From contig NW_006917101.1 in the NCBI RefSeq assembly GCF_000516985.1, positions 186,001 to 250,000 on the forward strand: a stretch of DNA of 64,000 bases, given 5' to 3'. Made by a program: the position numbers and the translations under genes. The stretch is from Pestalotiopsis fici W106-1. Taxonomy: Eukaryota > Ascomycota > Sordariomycetes > Amphisphaeriales > Sporocadaceae. Below are positions 46,053 to 57,972 of the stretch, one piece after another (position 1 is the first letter of the stretch; each line of letters begins with the position of its first letter). The notes under the pieces were generated by a model. The model saw only the letters and a program-made list of their open reading frames with translations. It did no database searches and was not told the origin of the DNA.

Positions 46053-49000
46053 TTAAATGAATGCTGGTGCGCTCCCTGTTGAGTTGCTGAAAAGATTCCC
46101 ATCCAATACACTCGCCGGCCGAATGTCCTCCCATCCGTCTTCCGTCCCTGCGTAGTCACTCGCGATGGTATTGACACTTCTGTTCGACTTGCGTGAAAAG
46201 TTGCTCCTTGTCCCGAGGCCGCCGCCGCTCGTCGCCGACTGGTTTGGCCGGTCGGCCAGCGGCGTCCTCGCCTGTCTGGTGGGCGTCTTGGGCAGCGGTC
46301 TTGGCAGCGGCCAGGCCGGGTCAGGTTCGGACAACAGTCGTCGAACGTCCTCGGCGGCCTGTTGCTGCTCCAAGAGACGGGCCTTTTCCTCTGCGGCGCG
46401 GGATACGTCGCTGTCATCTCTGGCCGGGTCCTTGTACTCTCTTATCGTGGACGTGTCCGAGTTGGCGGTGGAAAGTGGCATCGGCCATTGGTTTAGGGAC
46501 ATGAGGTCTTCATATGTCTTGATGTCCGGTTGCACCAAGTCATTGTTCTCCTTGTTCTCGTTCAAGGGGGAGAAGATGACGGAATCCTGCGAGGCTCGAG
46601 CCGCATTCATGGACATTATCGGCTCATGTTGAGACTTGCCAAAGTCCCTGTGCTCTATCCCATGGGATCTCTTTGCAGCATTGTTCCACGAAAAGTTTCT
46701 GCCATGTGAAAGCGGCGGCGGAAGCATGAATAGTTTCTCCCGAGAAGGCATCGGTGATGGTCCAGTGATGACACCAAAGTTCTTTGGTGAACGCACTATT
46801 GCTCCGCCTCCGAACAGGGCACTCGAATCATCAACGCGGCGACTGATCTGCCGGCTCTGCCCCCGGCTGGGCACATGGACGACGGTGGGTCTCTGAATAT
46901 CGGCCACTTCGTCGGTCAAGATGCTGGTCCGCGTGGTATCGACGGTCGAGGTGCTGTGGTTGCTCTTGCGCTTGTATTCTTCCAGGAGCCTGGAGGGGCT
47001 TGCCTTTTTCCAAGCGTGAGACATTCTTGTGCTGGTCTTGCGCGGGATGGACGTTATGGTGCGTTGAATTCCAAGGCCCAAGACGCCAGAATACGTCGAA
47101 TCCGGATACGCAGACTTGGGTCGGCTTTCGCCGTCCGACTCACTTCCTCTTGTAATGTATGCGAACTCTGGAGTGGCCTGGATACTCGACGGCTCATGCA
47201 CGATTGGCAAACTCAAGCCGGCGACGGGCGAGGTCACGAGCGAGCGTCTGAAAGATTCTGGTCCCGCGCCACTGACGACCAGTGCCGGGGTCTCGCCTTG
47301 TACATGGTTGTCTGCCGATCCCAGAGTGGTATCTGACAACACGCTGAAGTCGTCCATTTTTGCAGTTGCGGTTGAGGGAGGTATATGCCCCGCGGCGAAT
47401 CCCTTGAGCCACGACTCGCGAGTTTCTCGCACCGCCGAGTCGCTTAGGGATCTTCGGTCAAAGGCGAACAAAGTCATAGATTGGCGGCCATCGCTACCTC
47501 GAACACTCGAGTGAGACGATGTGCGGAACCGGGGCGGTATGACTGGAGCAGTGGTGAAGCTATCGCTGTGTGACCTCCGGGCAACTTCCGCATCGAATAA
47601 GCCTTGTAGACCATTTGGACCCTCGAGGCTACTCGTATTATGCTTGACGAAACTTCCAGGTATAGGAGCAGATACTTCTGGGATGTGGTCCTGGTACCGA
47701 TCGTGTCTCCGTCGTCGGTAGCAGCAGAGCAGTAGAACTAGGGCGACAACGCAGATCACGATCAGTGGTACGAGAACGCCTAAAACTATTTTTGTCGTCC
47801 GAGAAGTTGGGCTCGCAGTGCTTGAGGGTGCTGCTGGAACAGAAGAAGTAGAGGCTGGCGTTTGCGCCGCACTTGATGATGACGAAGATGGTCTGGTCGT
47901 TTCAGACGGGGATGCCCCGATCCTGATGGATAGTTCGCGTGACTCTGTCACTTCAGTGCTCTTCGAGCTCGCTTCAAGGTCGACTTGAACCTCAAATGCA
48001 GTATTCGAATACGGAATGGCACCAGTGAGCTCCATTAGGGAGGAATTGTATCGGATCCACGGCGCCTTTGACTGATCTGTTAGTCGCAACTCCGTGTCGG
48101 AGATGTTAGAAATAAATGGTCTCAAATCGAGTGCCAGATCGGTGCCAGCTGATACATTGATGGTTGGCAAGTCTGACCGAAAGATGTTCATGGCAATATC
48201 GATGACCAGGCTGATATTGAGCGCATCGGAATAAATGTCAACAACTGAAATGGTCACATTGACAGGAATCGCTCCTACTTGGGGGGTTCCGCTCAAATGC
48301 CATGTTTCAGTGTCGAACTCCAGCCACTCGGGCAAGGGAGTTGTTGATATTGAAGCCACATTGGAGCGATTCAGTGCTCCACCATCCAATTTGATGTTAT
48401 TCGCAAGGTCGTCATAGTGAAAAGGTCTTCCTATACTTGCATTGGAGGCAATGTTGGTGACCTCGGCTGTCAGTTCGTGATTGCCAACGATGATGGAGAA
48501 CGGTATTGAAGCGGATGCGAAGCCAACAACGTCGGAAGCGACCAGTTTGACATTGAAAGTGGTGGGTGGTTGAACCAATGCCTCGATTGCAGGAGTTCTG
48601 CCAGTAAACGAAATGCTGTTGGCGTCGAACGAGATCCAAGCTGGAAGAGGTGCGTTATCTCCTGATACGGCATAATAACTCAGCCCTGACTGGTCGAACG
48701 TATCTTTTTTGAATTTGAAAGAGAAATCCTCTGATGGGGATAAGATAATCGATGAGGGCGCAGAATATAGCCCAAACGACGGGAGCTGTTCCGAGAGCGG
48801 CACAACCACATTGGGAGCTGGATTCCTGGAGATGACCAAAGTCGAATTGGTGATTGTAGAACCTTGTTCATCCTCTGCCGCTATACTGATGGGTACGCCT
48901 ACAATGGAGCCGGACCCGACATCCCGATCTTCTGGCGTACCATAGAGCCGTCTGTTGTTGCTATCGATTGAGAGCCATTCTGGAGAGTCGACCAAGGTAT

Positions 49001-49181
49001 AAGATATTGGATACGGAGACACGAATGTTGACGGCGAAAAAACGAAAGAAAAAGGCTCTGATATCCGAGCCACTGGCGGCAGTTGGGAGTTGATGGGAAA
49101 GTAGTCGCGAGGAGCGCATAGTATGAATTTGGCGTAGTATGCTAATAGTATTATTGGGCTTGACGCCCACCTCGGCCGCAT
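46053..49181 (-). CDS. Axl2-like cadherin-like transmembrane polarity protein
   Basis: Single exon, 1042 residues. Residues 1-22 form a signal peptide (IILLAYYAKFILCA). Four cadherin-like (CADG/Ig-fold) repeats follow, marked by repeated PEWLSID..RRLYGTPEDRDVGS, PAWISFD..SFTGRTP, PEWLEFDTETWHLSGTP and PWIRYNSSLMELTGAIP. A Ser/Thr-rich stalk leads to one membrane helix (about 463-486, KIVLGVLVPLIVICVVALVLLL), then a basic stop CCYRRRRHD and a 550-residue disordered cytoplasmic tail. This matches Axl2/Bud10 in yeast (bud-site landmark) and its filamentous-fungal homologues in septation and conidiophore development. No GPI signal. Confidence 0.88.
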   Translation of the reverse strand: MRPRWASSPIILLAYYAKFILCAPRDYFPINSQLPPVARISEPFSFVFSPSTFVSPYPISYTLVDSPEWLSIDSNNRRLYGTPEDRDVGSGSIVGVPISIAAEDEQGSTITNSTLVISRNPAPNVVVPLSEQLPSFGLYSAPSSIILSPSEDFSFKFKKDTFDQSGLSYYAVSGDNAPLPAWISFDANSISFTGRTPAIEALVQPPTTFNVKLVASDVVGFASASIPFSIIVGNHELTAEVTNIASNASIGRPFHYDDLANNIKLDGGALNRSNVASISTTPLPEWLEFDTETWHLSGTPQVGAIPVNVTISVVDIYSDALNISLVIDIAMNIFRSDLPTINVSAGTDLALDLRPFISNISDTELRLTDQSKAPWIRYNSSLMELTGAIPYSNTAFEVQVDLEASSKSTEVTESRELSIRIGASPSETTRPSSSSSSAAQTPASTSSVPAAPSSTASPTSRTTKIVLGVLVPLIVICVVALVLLLCCYRRRRHDRYQDHIPEVSAPIPGSFVKHNTSSLEGPNGLQGLFDAEVARRSHSDSFTTAPVIPPRFRTSSHSSVRGSDGRQSMTLFAFDRRSLSDSAVRETRESWLKGFAAGHIPPSTATAKMDDFSVLSDTTLGSADNHVQGETPALVVSGAGPESFRRSLVTSPVAGLSLPIVHEPSSIQATPEFAYITRGSESDGESRPKSAYPDSTYSGVLGLGIQRTITSIPRKTSTRMSHAWKKASPSRLLEEYKRKSNHSTSTVDTTRTSILTDEVADIQRPTVVHVPSRGQSRQISRRVDDSSALFGGGAIVRSPKNFGVITGPSPMPSREKLFMLPPPLSHGRNFSWNNAAKRSHGIEHRDFGKSQHEPIMSMNAARASQDSVIFSPLNENKENNDLVQPDIKTYEDLMSLNQWPMPLSTANSDTSTIREYKDPARDDSDVSRAAEEKARLLEQQQAAEDVRRLLSEPDPAWPLPRPLPKTPTRQARTPLADRPNQSATSGGGLGTRSNFSRKSNRSVNTIASDYAGTEDGWEDIRPASVLDGNLFSNSTGSAPAFI

Positions 49182-49971
49182 TGTGGTGGTGGTGATATTG
49201 TCACCTCACATGAGAGATGATGGAAAGTACATGATGCGCAAATGGTTCTGAAGGAGCGACTATAGCTAGAAATGATATTGTTAGGACTTGTGCGGCGAGC
49301 AGAAAAGAAAAACAAAGGTGGTTGAGTACAAGCAACTCAAGACAGGATCAAGACGGCGATATGCTGACCCAAAGCTTAACCTTAGCAGATGGATACTCAC
49401 AAGCCGCGCTCCTTGACTGGTTGCACGAAGAAAAAAAAAAAAAAGAGAAGCATAGAAATCTGTTGCGTGTAAAGTGGTTAGGCACAAGAGCTCGTTACAG
49501 AGGTCGCGAGCGCGTCAGCCATCATAATATGTCCGTCAGGAATTCCAGTGTCTTGCCACGCATTCGCGGTTGCTCATGAGACGCGAGGCTGGTGGGGTGA
49601 TCAAATGCCATTGAATACTGAGTGCTACTACTATTAGTACCTAATTGTGAATCGAACATTGCAGATGATTCAGATTTGCACCAGATTTATTTTTTATGCA
49701 AAGTGAAGAGTCAGAGACTGGCATGGCCATTCAATACATTAGCAGTGAGCACCACGGGTTGTGCACACGTGATGTAAGTGGGATGGATATAGAGAGAGAT
49801 GAGGCGAGAGAGGGATAGGGAAGAGTGAGATGTGAATGGCATCTATAATCCAATACTAATCACAATGGACGGCAAGTTGCGGCGCTAGCCCCTGCCAAAA
49901 AGGGATGACTAGAAGAGATAAGATGGCCTCGACTCTTCCTTCCTAATCGCCGGTCCGGCACTAACATCAAT
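49182..49971. promoter_or_regulatory. Divergent promoter region (Axl2-like and Efm6)
   Basis: 790 bp between divergent genes; AT-rich, with a purine run (49430-49450) and a GA-rich stretch near 49790-49825. No further gene seen. Confidence 0.5.
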
Positions 49972-50118
49972 ATGGGCCGTCGCATCTTTTCACAACACCT
50001 TGGGCGGCTCGGCAGGCTCTCTGCCAGCTTGCCCACAGAGTTCAACACTTTACCAGTCAGTTATTCAGTCTTTTGGCTCTTTTTTTCTCAAACATCAACG
50101 TTCAAAAAAAGCTTCACA

Positions 50119-51136
50119 ATGGCCGAGGATCGCTCGCCTTCCCCCGAATTCGATCCCTTCGCGATCGGCGTCGACCTGGCGCCTCTGCCCGAGTATAAGG
50201 CCGCGGCGACGGCTGGATTTGACTTTGACAGTCTTCTCGCCCAACCACTGCGACTGCACGAGGATCTCACCTCGGGCTGCGGCGGTCAAACGTGGCCAGC
50301 TGGTATGGTTCTTGCAAAACACATGCTCCGCTATCACCGGAAGGATCTGCGAGACTCGAGAATGTATGTTGGTGGTTTCCTCTCCTCTTTAGCGATGCGT
50401 TGTCAAAAGTCCCCACGGAACCCTTTTTTTGCTAATTATCGATCTTCCCCAATAATAGTCTAGAGCTCGGCGCAGGCGGCGGGCTGGTGGGTCTAGCAGT
50501 TGCCCGCGGTTGTGAGGTGCAACAACCGCTCCTCATCACCGATCAGTTGGAAATGTTCAGCCTCATGGGTCATAATATTGAACTGAATCAGATGCAAGGT
50601 CAAGTCAAAGCCACGATATTGAACTGGTAAGTGCACAAGCTCTTGTTCTATGCCATCTTGATGAGACCGAGACCTCCGTGTCCCTGACATGGACCCTGAG
50701 GCTGGACTGGGTCAGATGTCACTGGCGCAACGCCAAGCGCAAAGACGCCGCCCGTACCTGGTTGCCTGGAGTGATGCTTTTTTTTGTCTTTCAAAGTAGA
50801 AACAGAACCTCTAACGACAGTGGGGTGTTTTATAGGGGCGAACCACTTGCGCAAGAAGTCGTCGACTTCAAACCAAATGTGATTTTGGCTGCTGATTGTG
50901 TGTATTTTGAGCCGGCTTTCCCCCTGCTCCTCGCGACGCTGTCGGACCTCTTGAATTTATGCCCATCGGCAATCATCTACTTTTGCTTCAAAAAGAGACG
51001 TCGCGCCGACATTCAATTCGTCAAAAAAGCACAAAAGGCCTTTCATGTGGCTGAGTTACATGACGAGGATCGTCCCATCTTCAGCCGGCAAGGATTGTTT
51101 CTCTACGCTATTACCAGCAAGCATCGCTGCGACTAA
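50119..51136 (+). CDS. efm6: Protein-lysine methyltransferase Efm6
   Basis: Seven-beta-strand methyltransferase that modifies a lysine of elongation factor eEF1A in yeast. Three exons join in frame (50119-50363, 50459-50626, 50836-51136), about 237 residues. Motif I is made by splicing: LELGAGGGLVGLAVARG. ITDQLEMFSLMGHNIELN, LNWGEP and the post-I motif NVILAADCVYFEPAFPLLLATL match the MTF16-type family, with QTWPAGMVLAKHML in front. An in-frame Met at 49972 would add 49 residues (MGRRIFSQHLGRLGRLSASLP...) of basic, presequence-like character; the Met at 50119 fits the family best. Intron 2 (209 nt) is long for this window. Confidence 0.9.
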
Positions 51137-53515
51137 TGAGTGCACATATGGAAGGCCTCCCTCTTATTAAGCTTCAAAATAGTTCTTAGACATCTAGATA
51201 CATAGAAGGCTGGCCGGACTTCAGATCAGAGGGCGGAGTCAAGTCATGACCAGTTCAAGCTCGCTTCAATGCTTTTCTGTCTCTCTCTCGCTTTCTCTTT
51301 CTCCATATGGGATTGGCAAAAGGCTGGTAACATACTTCAGAATCGACGTTCGTCGCTCCTTTGACCCCAAAGCATTCCCTCCATCCTCCAAGAAAAAAAG
51401 GGTCAGGGTCAGGGTGCCGTTCCCGTCTCTTGGCTGGCCAGACCTTTTTGGGTCGGCTATTTTCCGGGGCCCAGGAATTGTACCATGGCCAGTAAGCTGT
51501 TCTACACCACCAAGACCACCACCTAGCAAATCTTCAACAACACGATCATTGCCAGCCGTTAGTCTACAGGCACGAGTCAAAGGTGCATGAAGATTGATTT
51601 CCTGGTCATGGTGGATCCGAGATGAACCGTGCTTGCTTTTCCAAGATTGCTGGCAGATTTTGATACAGAGATAAATTGGCATCTATCAAAGAAAGATAAA
51701 CTTAATTTGAGTTGTGCTGCGAACCGCCGTCGACAGTAGTTCCACTGCAACTAGAGTTGGGGAATCATCCCAGGTGGGTTGCACAAAGCCCTCCCCCTTC
51801 GTCACGTCACCAGATGGGGATTCGCAAAGTGGCTGGTCACAGAATTCGCCCTTAGCTTTGTACAACTTCTCTTCCCCCTTTTTTCCCCGACGAATTCCTG
51901 CTAAGGAATGCGAGCTGGAAGTCGCCATGGCTTCAGCCCATGGCGTTACAGTAATACTTTGGACTCGTCAACGGGACATTCGGAAGCACAGGACCTGGGA
52001 TCGGTAGACTTGAACTACGTTACATGTTGCCAAGCTCAAAGTGGATAATGAGCGCACGTGGAGTTGCTGGCAGCTTGTGCGCTGGTTCCTTCTGCTTGCC
52101 AGGACCTCGGAGTGGGCAGCAAGCGACCTGAACCATGGATTTTTTTTTCTTCCTCACCATCTAGTCTATGGATTACAGTTCGTACACAGCTTCATACCAT
52201 CGGACAAAGCACAAGTTCGCCAACCAATTGACGTTTGACTAGCAGCGCCTCATTGACAGATTCCGTAATACTTTCTTTGACTTCCCTGAGTCGAACCAAT
52301 CTAAAGTAGGATCTCACGCCATCTACGAATCCTTTTTGTGACGGGACGAATCCCTTTGGCTGGCTCCCTCCGCCTTGGCCAGATGCTTCCTTAGCGGCCG
52401 TAAAACGACCAAAAAAGAGAGGATTTTTTTTTTCTTTCTCCCTCTGGCTTTCCCCTCAAGCCCCCCTCCCATTGCTCCCCTTCCAGATTCCAGGAGGACG
52501 CCAAAACTAGCAAGTCCAGGTGCTAACGCGGGCTTAACGTGCATTAGGATGGACGAATGGACGGGCCTCCAAGGGATCGTCAGGCACTTCAACCCCCTGC
52601 GCCCTGCCGAAGTCCAGGGACCCGAGCGCTGTAATTGGCTCGCTGGTGGGTAGGCGCGGCGGTGCCTGCAGCTTGCATACAGGGAAGCCCTTTAGCCATC
52701 CATGATCCATCCCGACTTTTCCAAGGATGGGTGGCATGGTGGCACCTGGGCTTGGACCTGGACCTGGACCTTTCACGAGCGAAGTTACGATGTGCCAGTG
52801 ATGTGCAAGATGTGCCATTGGGCTTGAGCCCGGCTGCTGACGGGCTCCATTGTCCAACTTACCACTGCCCGCTTGGTGAGATGTTTCAAGTGCCTTTGCT
52901 CACGTTCGCTTCCCTGTTTCCACGATCGATTGGCTCCATCCTCATCTGGCTTGGCAACTTGGGCCCTTGCAACCTGCCTGCGCCTAGGAAGGACCCGCTG
53001 CCTTGGTTGTTGTTAGTCGTCGCTCGCTGTCTGTGTGAACTTGTCTGTCGCTACCTACCTGCACTACTGCAGGTGCCAGGTGCTTGCTGGGTCGCTGGCC
53101 GCCGGCTTTGTACCGTTGTGTGTCGCTTGTTTCCCCGTTCTGGGATAGACTCACTTTGTTCGTCGGCCCCCCTGTCATAGTGCCGCTCTTCATTCACGGC
53201 AAATAAAGACCCCCCAGTTTCCTTTCACTCTCTTCTTCTCTTGCCCCCACGATGGTTCACTTGTGATCTTCACGCAATCAACACATTCTTTTTCAACCTG
53301 AGCAGTGCTCACTGTATACATTCATTTTCTTGACGGATCCGCTGCTCACTCACAGTCATTCCACCCAAAGGAGAAACGCAGGAAAACTTTCCCGTGCCGC
53401 CCGCATATACACACAAGTCACCTTTCGACTATAAACGAGAAACCGATCTACTTCCCGGCTGGTCCCTTTGAGATTTTCCATCTTGCTTCAAAAACTGATA
53501 TCCCAAACCGCCACA
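51137..53515. promoter_or_regulatory. Long upstream region of the secreted DPBB protein gene
   Basis: 2.4 kb with several poly-T and CT-rich tracts, a short tandem GGACCT run near 52748-52770 and a CT-rich leader (53220-53510). Open frames overlap on both strands with no motif. Genes for abundant secreted or conidial proteins often have such long promoters. Confidence 0.45.
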
Positions 53516-54403
53516 ATGAAGTCTGCTGCCGTCGCACTTTTCACCTTGGCCTCTGCTGCCATTGCCCAGCCTCACGGCCATGCCCGTCGCCATCACCATG
53601 ATAAGCGTGACCTCGTTGTCGAGTGGGTTACTGAGGTTGAGACCGTCACCGTTGAGGTAGACGAGACCACCACCCAGACCTTCTACCCTGCCAAGACCGA
53701 GGAGGCTGCTGCCACCACTGTTGCCACCTCTTCTGGATCTCCTGGCGAATTCTTCCAGGCGGCCGCCAGCACCAGCATCTACTCTGCTGCCGCTCCCTCG
53801 ACTACTCTGGTTGTCAAGCCCTCGACTCAGCAAACAACCGAGGCTGCTCCCGCCACCAGCAGTTCCAGCTACAGCACCAGCTCCAGCACCAGCACCACCC
53901 CCATCGTTGTTGTGCCTACTGTTGTTTTGCCCACTACTACTGCCGAGGCCCCTACTACCACTGCTGCCGCTGAGACCACAACTTACGCCGCGGAACCTAC
54001 AAGCACAACTGCCGCCGCCGCCACCACTGGCTCCGGCTCCAGCTCTGGTACAAATGTCAAGAACAGTGACATGACATACTACGCCATTGGTCTCGGCTCT
54101 TGCGGTTACGACGACAGTGGTCTTGACCTGACCAAGCCCGTCGTTGCCATTGACTACCACCTGTGGGACTCGGTCAGCACTCTCACCAGCTATGGCGTTG
54201 ACCTGCCAGCCCACCCCTTCTGCAACCAGGAGATCACCATCAAGTACAATGGCCAGACCACCACTGGTATCGTTCGTGACAGATGTGGTGGCTGCGTGGA
54301 GAACGCCATTGACGTGGCCGAGACCATCTTTGACGACCTGGTCGGTGGTACAACCGCTGGCAGAGTCGAGGTCGAGTGGTACTTCAACAGCGGCGAGTGG
54401 TAA
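53516..54403 (+). CDS. Secreted Ser/Thr-rich double-psi-beta-barrel (RlpA/expansin-like) protein
   Basis: Single exon, 295 residues. Signal peptide about 1-17 (MKSAAVALFTLASAAIAQ); a KR site (HHHDKR) shortly after may be cut by Kex2. The middle (about 50-180) is Ser/Thr/Ala-rich and likely O-glycosylated. The C-terminal 110 residues form a DPBB domain: MTYYAIGLGSCGYDD, VVAIDYHLWDS, NPFCNQEI-type Cys segment, ITIKYNGQTTTGIVRDRCGGCVENAIDVAETIFDDL and RVEVEWYF. It resembles the Aspergillus Asp f 7-type secreted proteins. No catalytic expansin GH45 Asp set is evident, so wall binding or loosening is inferred. GC3-rich codons and the long CT-rich leader point to high expression. Confidence 0.9.
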   Translation: MKSAAVALFTLASAAIAQPHGHARRHHHDKRDLVVEWVTEVETVTVEVDETTTQTFYPAKTEEAAATTVATSSGSPGEFFQAAASTSIYSAAAPSTTLVVKPSTQQTTEAAPATSSSSYSTSSSTSTTPIVVVPTVVLPTTTAEAPTTTAAAETTTYAAEPTSTTAAAATTGSGSSSGTNVKNSDMTYYAIGLGSCGYDDSGLDLTKPVVAIDYHLWDSVSTLTSYGVDLPAHPFCNQEITIKYNGQTTTGIVRDRCGGCVENAIDVAETIFDDLVGGTTAGRVEVEWYFNSGEW

Positions 54404-55660
54404 AGAGACCTGCCTGCTTGTCTCTGTGCTCAATTAGAGCAGTATCACGTCGCCACGATAACGAATATATTTCACTTCTTCATTTCCATATATTGGGACT
54501 ACATTGGAATACAACATGACTGGAGTTTGGGCAATGTGTGACTGGCGCATTTCTGTACAGCCGTCCCCTTTTCACATACGGCATCGAAGGAACCAATATC
54601 AGGGCATCTGGAAAATGGAAAATGAGGCAGGAAAAGGTCCCCTCCCTCATCAAGGTTTTGCTATATCACAAAACCTGCCCGTCGCCAAGACACGGGATGC
54701 TAGACTTAAATTCTACTGTATATATTTATTTGACGAATCAAGGCAAATACTTGCTCTTCACATTGAAAAGAACCACTTCCGTGGAGGAGTATTTTCCTTC
54801 GGCCTGCTGAGCACTCGTGCCTAAATCCATCGAACCTCGTCAAGTCTGTCTATCCGACACGGTGGAGCGTCCCAACGTAAACCTTCTCTCTCGTGGCACC
54901 TGCGGGTTTGACATGCGAACGCAAATTAAGCTCGAGGGGCTATAGTGAGTGCATGGGGCAGAAAACGATACCTTGACCTCCAAAATTACAAGCTCGTACA
55001 CACGAAGGTACGTGCCTGGCTGGCTCTCAGTGGCTCCACTGCCAATGCCCGTGGTGGTTCGATACGAGGCGTCCCCGTATTGGACCCGATGAGCAGGTCC
55101 ACGAGTCAACTTGACTTATTCCCAAACACGTCGATCTATTGAATTCGCCTGACGACGCGCACATCTCCCTATCGATTCATAGCCTGCACAATTCAAAAGA
55201 CTTAATTTCGGCGGGTTACCTCGTAATGTGTGACGAGAACCGTCAATACTTGGGGGGCCTTGATGACGATGAAGATGCATATTCTTGTTCTTTTTTTCAG
55301 GGGTTTTCTGCGCGAGTCGTTACTGAGTAAATAGAATGGATACTATTTGCTGCCTGACTTGGCCTTTCTCATCGAGGGCGTTCTGTCATTTGCAATTGGA
55401 CTCTTTTCACCCAAATATGACATCAGAGGAGCCATTTGTGTTGCTAATGAATCAGAAAAGGGAAGGAGAATGTTTGGACGCAGAGTAGTGCTTGTTTTCC
55501 TGGGTATCGCAGCTTAGTGCAATACCAGGGCAGAGTGGTATATCTATTCTCAATCGAGATGCCACGCTGGACAATAGAAGATTGGGTACGGTGTACGAGA
55601 TTAGGAGCCGGGCATGGAAAGCGATGGAAATTTCTCAAGTTTCTTCTCATCGATACAGCA
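54404..55660. other. Convergent intergenic region
   Basis: About 1.26 kb between converging genes. Short random open frames only; no repeat or RNA gene recognised. Confidence 0.5.
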
Positions 55661-56482
55661 CTAATCTGTATTGGCGCTCGTGAATGCCTCGATCATCTCC
55701 ATGAGAATCTTGATGCTCTGCTCTAGGTACTGCCCACCAAATGGAGACATGTGACTACCATTAATCGACCTCGCGATCCAATCCTGACCGACGCTGTGCA
55801 TCATGGCATCCTGTGCTGCTTCGGGTATCTCGTCGTCTCTGGCAGTCTTGAGATACCCTAATCTGCCCTTCCAGGCATGTTCGCCCAGACTCAATGCCGA
55901 AGGCGGCTGTATGCTCGTAAACGCCAGCGTAGCGTGCGGTCGGCACAAGGCCCCGAGTCTGTCGGCCTCCACGGCTGTGAATCCATGCCGAAACATGTTG
56001 CCGGGGTCTTGAGGTACATTTAGCCCCGGCCCCGGCGTGTCGTCCTGGACCCACGGTGCCAGCTTACCGCCCGTCATGCCGGCGCAGCTGGTATTTTCGG
56101 GCACGATAAAGGCAGTCACATAGACGAGGCCCAATATGCCGCCGCCGTGACCACGAGGAGCGAGAGGATCCTCGGTCCGCCTCCTCTCTGCCGCGCCGAG
56201 ACCGCGAGCTGCCGAGGACCCCGGCATCCCGCCGTACGAGTGCATCACGAGGACCACGTCCCTGCTCTTGTCATGGACAAGCCGCGAGAGCGTCGTCCGG
56301 ATCGCCGCCGCGTCCCCGGCTACATCGGCGTGCTGTGGATCTGGAGCATCAAATGACGGGTACGCTGTGACCAGCACCGGGTAACCCTCTTGCTCCAGCC
56401 TGGCGGTCCACTCGGCATACGCCGTGGACGGGAGCCAGGCGCCCGGGACCAAGACAATGGTGGGCTTGGTGTCTTGCATCAT
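55661..56482 (-). CDS. Alpha/beta hydrolase (AB_hydrolase_6 type)
   Basis: Single exon, 273 residues. PTIVLVPGAWLPSTAYAEW is the oxyanion strand-loop, VVLVMHSYGGMPGSSAARGLG the nucleophile elbow (Ser in HSYGG), and NGSHMSPF the catalytic His near the C-terminus. The form is that of small fungal esterase/salicylate-esterase-like hydrolases (EstC/SalE type). Cytosolic, with no signal peptide. An in-frame Met one codon later is equally possible. It is isolated between long intergenic regions, so no pathway can be named. Confidence 0.87.
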   Translation of the reverse strand: MMQDTKPTIVLVPGAWLPSTAYAEWTARLEQEGYPVLVTAYPSFDAPDPQHADVAGDAAAIRTTLSRLVHDKSRDVVLVMHSYGGMPGSSAARGLGAAERRRTEDPLAPRGHGGGILGLVYVTAFIVPENTSCAGMTGGKLAPWVQDDTPGPGLNVPQDPGNMFRHGFTAVEADRLGALCRPHATLAFTSIQPPSALSLGEHAWKGRLGYLKTARDDEIPEAAQDAMMHSVGQDWIARSINGSHMSPFGGQYLEQSIKILMEMIEAFTSANTD

Positions 56483-57972
56483 AAGTCTTGTCTGTGTTGA
56501 AAGACGATCTCTAACTTGGACGATTGGCTTGGCAGGCTACCTCTTTTGCGACTTTCTTTTCGGCCAAAGGAGCCTTCTCGGAAGCTTACATGGTTGTGCA
56601 TCACCTGTTCTGGTTTAGAGTTGGACTGGCGGACTCGGGGCCGGTTCATGAGCTAAAACTCATAGAGGCTTTCGTCGGTATTACCGTGCAAAGTATGATC
56701 GACATTTCGCATGCATGGTATAGCAGGTAAGTAAGTAGAGAATGGCGCGGAAGAAGAGATTATCCAGTTATGCAAAGTAAATCACAGTCCATTGAGAGGT
56801 AGAGAATCTGACTTAGATTGCCGGTGTTATCATGCCACCAGCACTTATCGTCACACCTACGGGCATACGTGCGTGAGCCTTGGAGCTATTGTTACTAAAA
56901 CATATCAAACATCAATTACCAGTCTTGGTGGCATTTATGTATCCAAGGGGACGACTGAGGAGCTCTGCTTATGCATTCATGATGTGATAGTCCTACTCCT
57001 TCCGGGCGCCCACAGTGAGTGTTGTGTAAGCATGGAAGGGCGCCGGCCGCATGGTATATCCAGATTTAGACAGCCACATGCCGTCAATAGTATCTTGTCA
57101 AGTTTCGTTTAACCCCTGCTCTAGCGACTTGTCATTATAGGTAAGTGAAAAGCAAAGACATCTTTTGCCCCTCAAGGCTGGTCGGTTAGAAATAGCACGA
57201 TAAAGCGTTTCTCTTCACTCGAGAAAAAGACGTATTGATCATTGAGATACTTCAGCCGCTAGAGAAAGTTGGTATACTTGGGTAGAAAATGATAACAGGG
57301 GGAAGGGAAAAGGCCGCAGCAAAGTGGGCAAGCTGAAAAGGCATTTCCACTAAGAAGAAAGTCGTTGCTGCAGGTCAGCTGTGGTGGTTTGGCGGCGACG
57401 GCTGCATGATTGGGCAGTATGTTCTGTTCAGAACCGTTTTGCTGTACAGACATGGCCTGTGGCAAATAGATTGCTGCAGCGTATCTTGAAGCAATCTACA
57501 AAAAGATTCTATATCGAGTGCAGATAATGACAAAGTTAATTCAACAGGATGTGTTGTCTTTCCGCAGAAACTTCCGCCCCGACAATCGACTCGTAGCTCA
57601 GAATTTATATCCAAAGAGGCCACCGAGCTAGGGGCCAAATCCTTTCAGCCGCAGTGCGCCTGATATGATTTCTTGGGGGATCACGAGTGCCTTGCGTCTT
57701 GGCAGCTGCCGTGAAACGCCCGATTAGAGTGATGGACCCTTCTCAACTTTTGACCGAGCCCAGCCCCCAAGAAAGGTCGTATTTTGGGGGTGATTGGAAA
57801 TCTTGCTCTTTTCGTCGGTATCCATTTACTCCTCCTGGCTTCACCCGAGTATCTGAAAATAGAGTAGATGGCCAGAGACTCTAGGAGAGTTCAAACTTTT
57901 TGGTATTTGTTTAGAAGTCGCAAATCTTTTCTACCCAACATGATGATCACATGAGATATTGCGACAGTCACC
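56483..57972. promoter_or_regulatory. Divergent intergenic region
   Basis: About 1.5 kb between the hydrolase and the DUF3433 gene, which diverge. AT-rich, with no coding signal or repeat. Confidence 0.5.

Noticed and set aside
53429..54433. 334-codon Gly-rich open frame opposite the secreted DPBB gene
   Set aside because: It is the antisense shadow of a GC3-biased gene; the + strand carries a signal peptide and a known domain.
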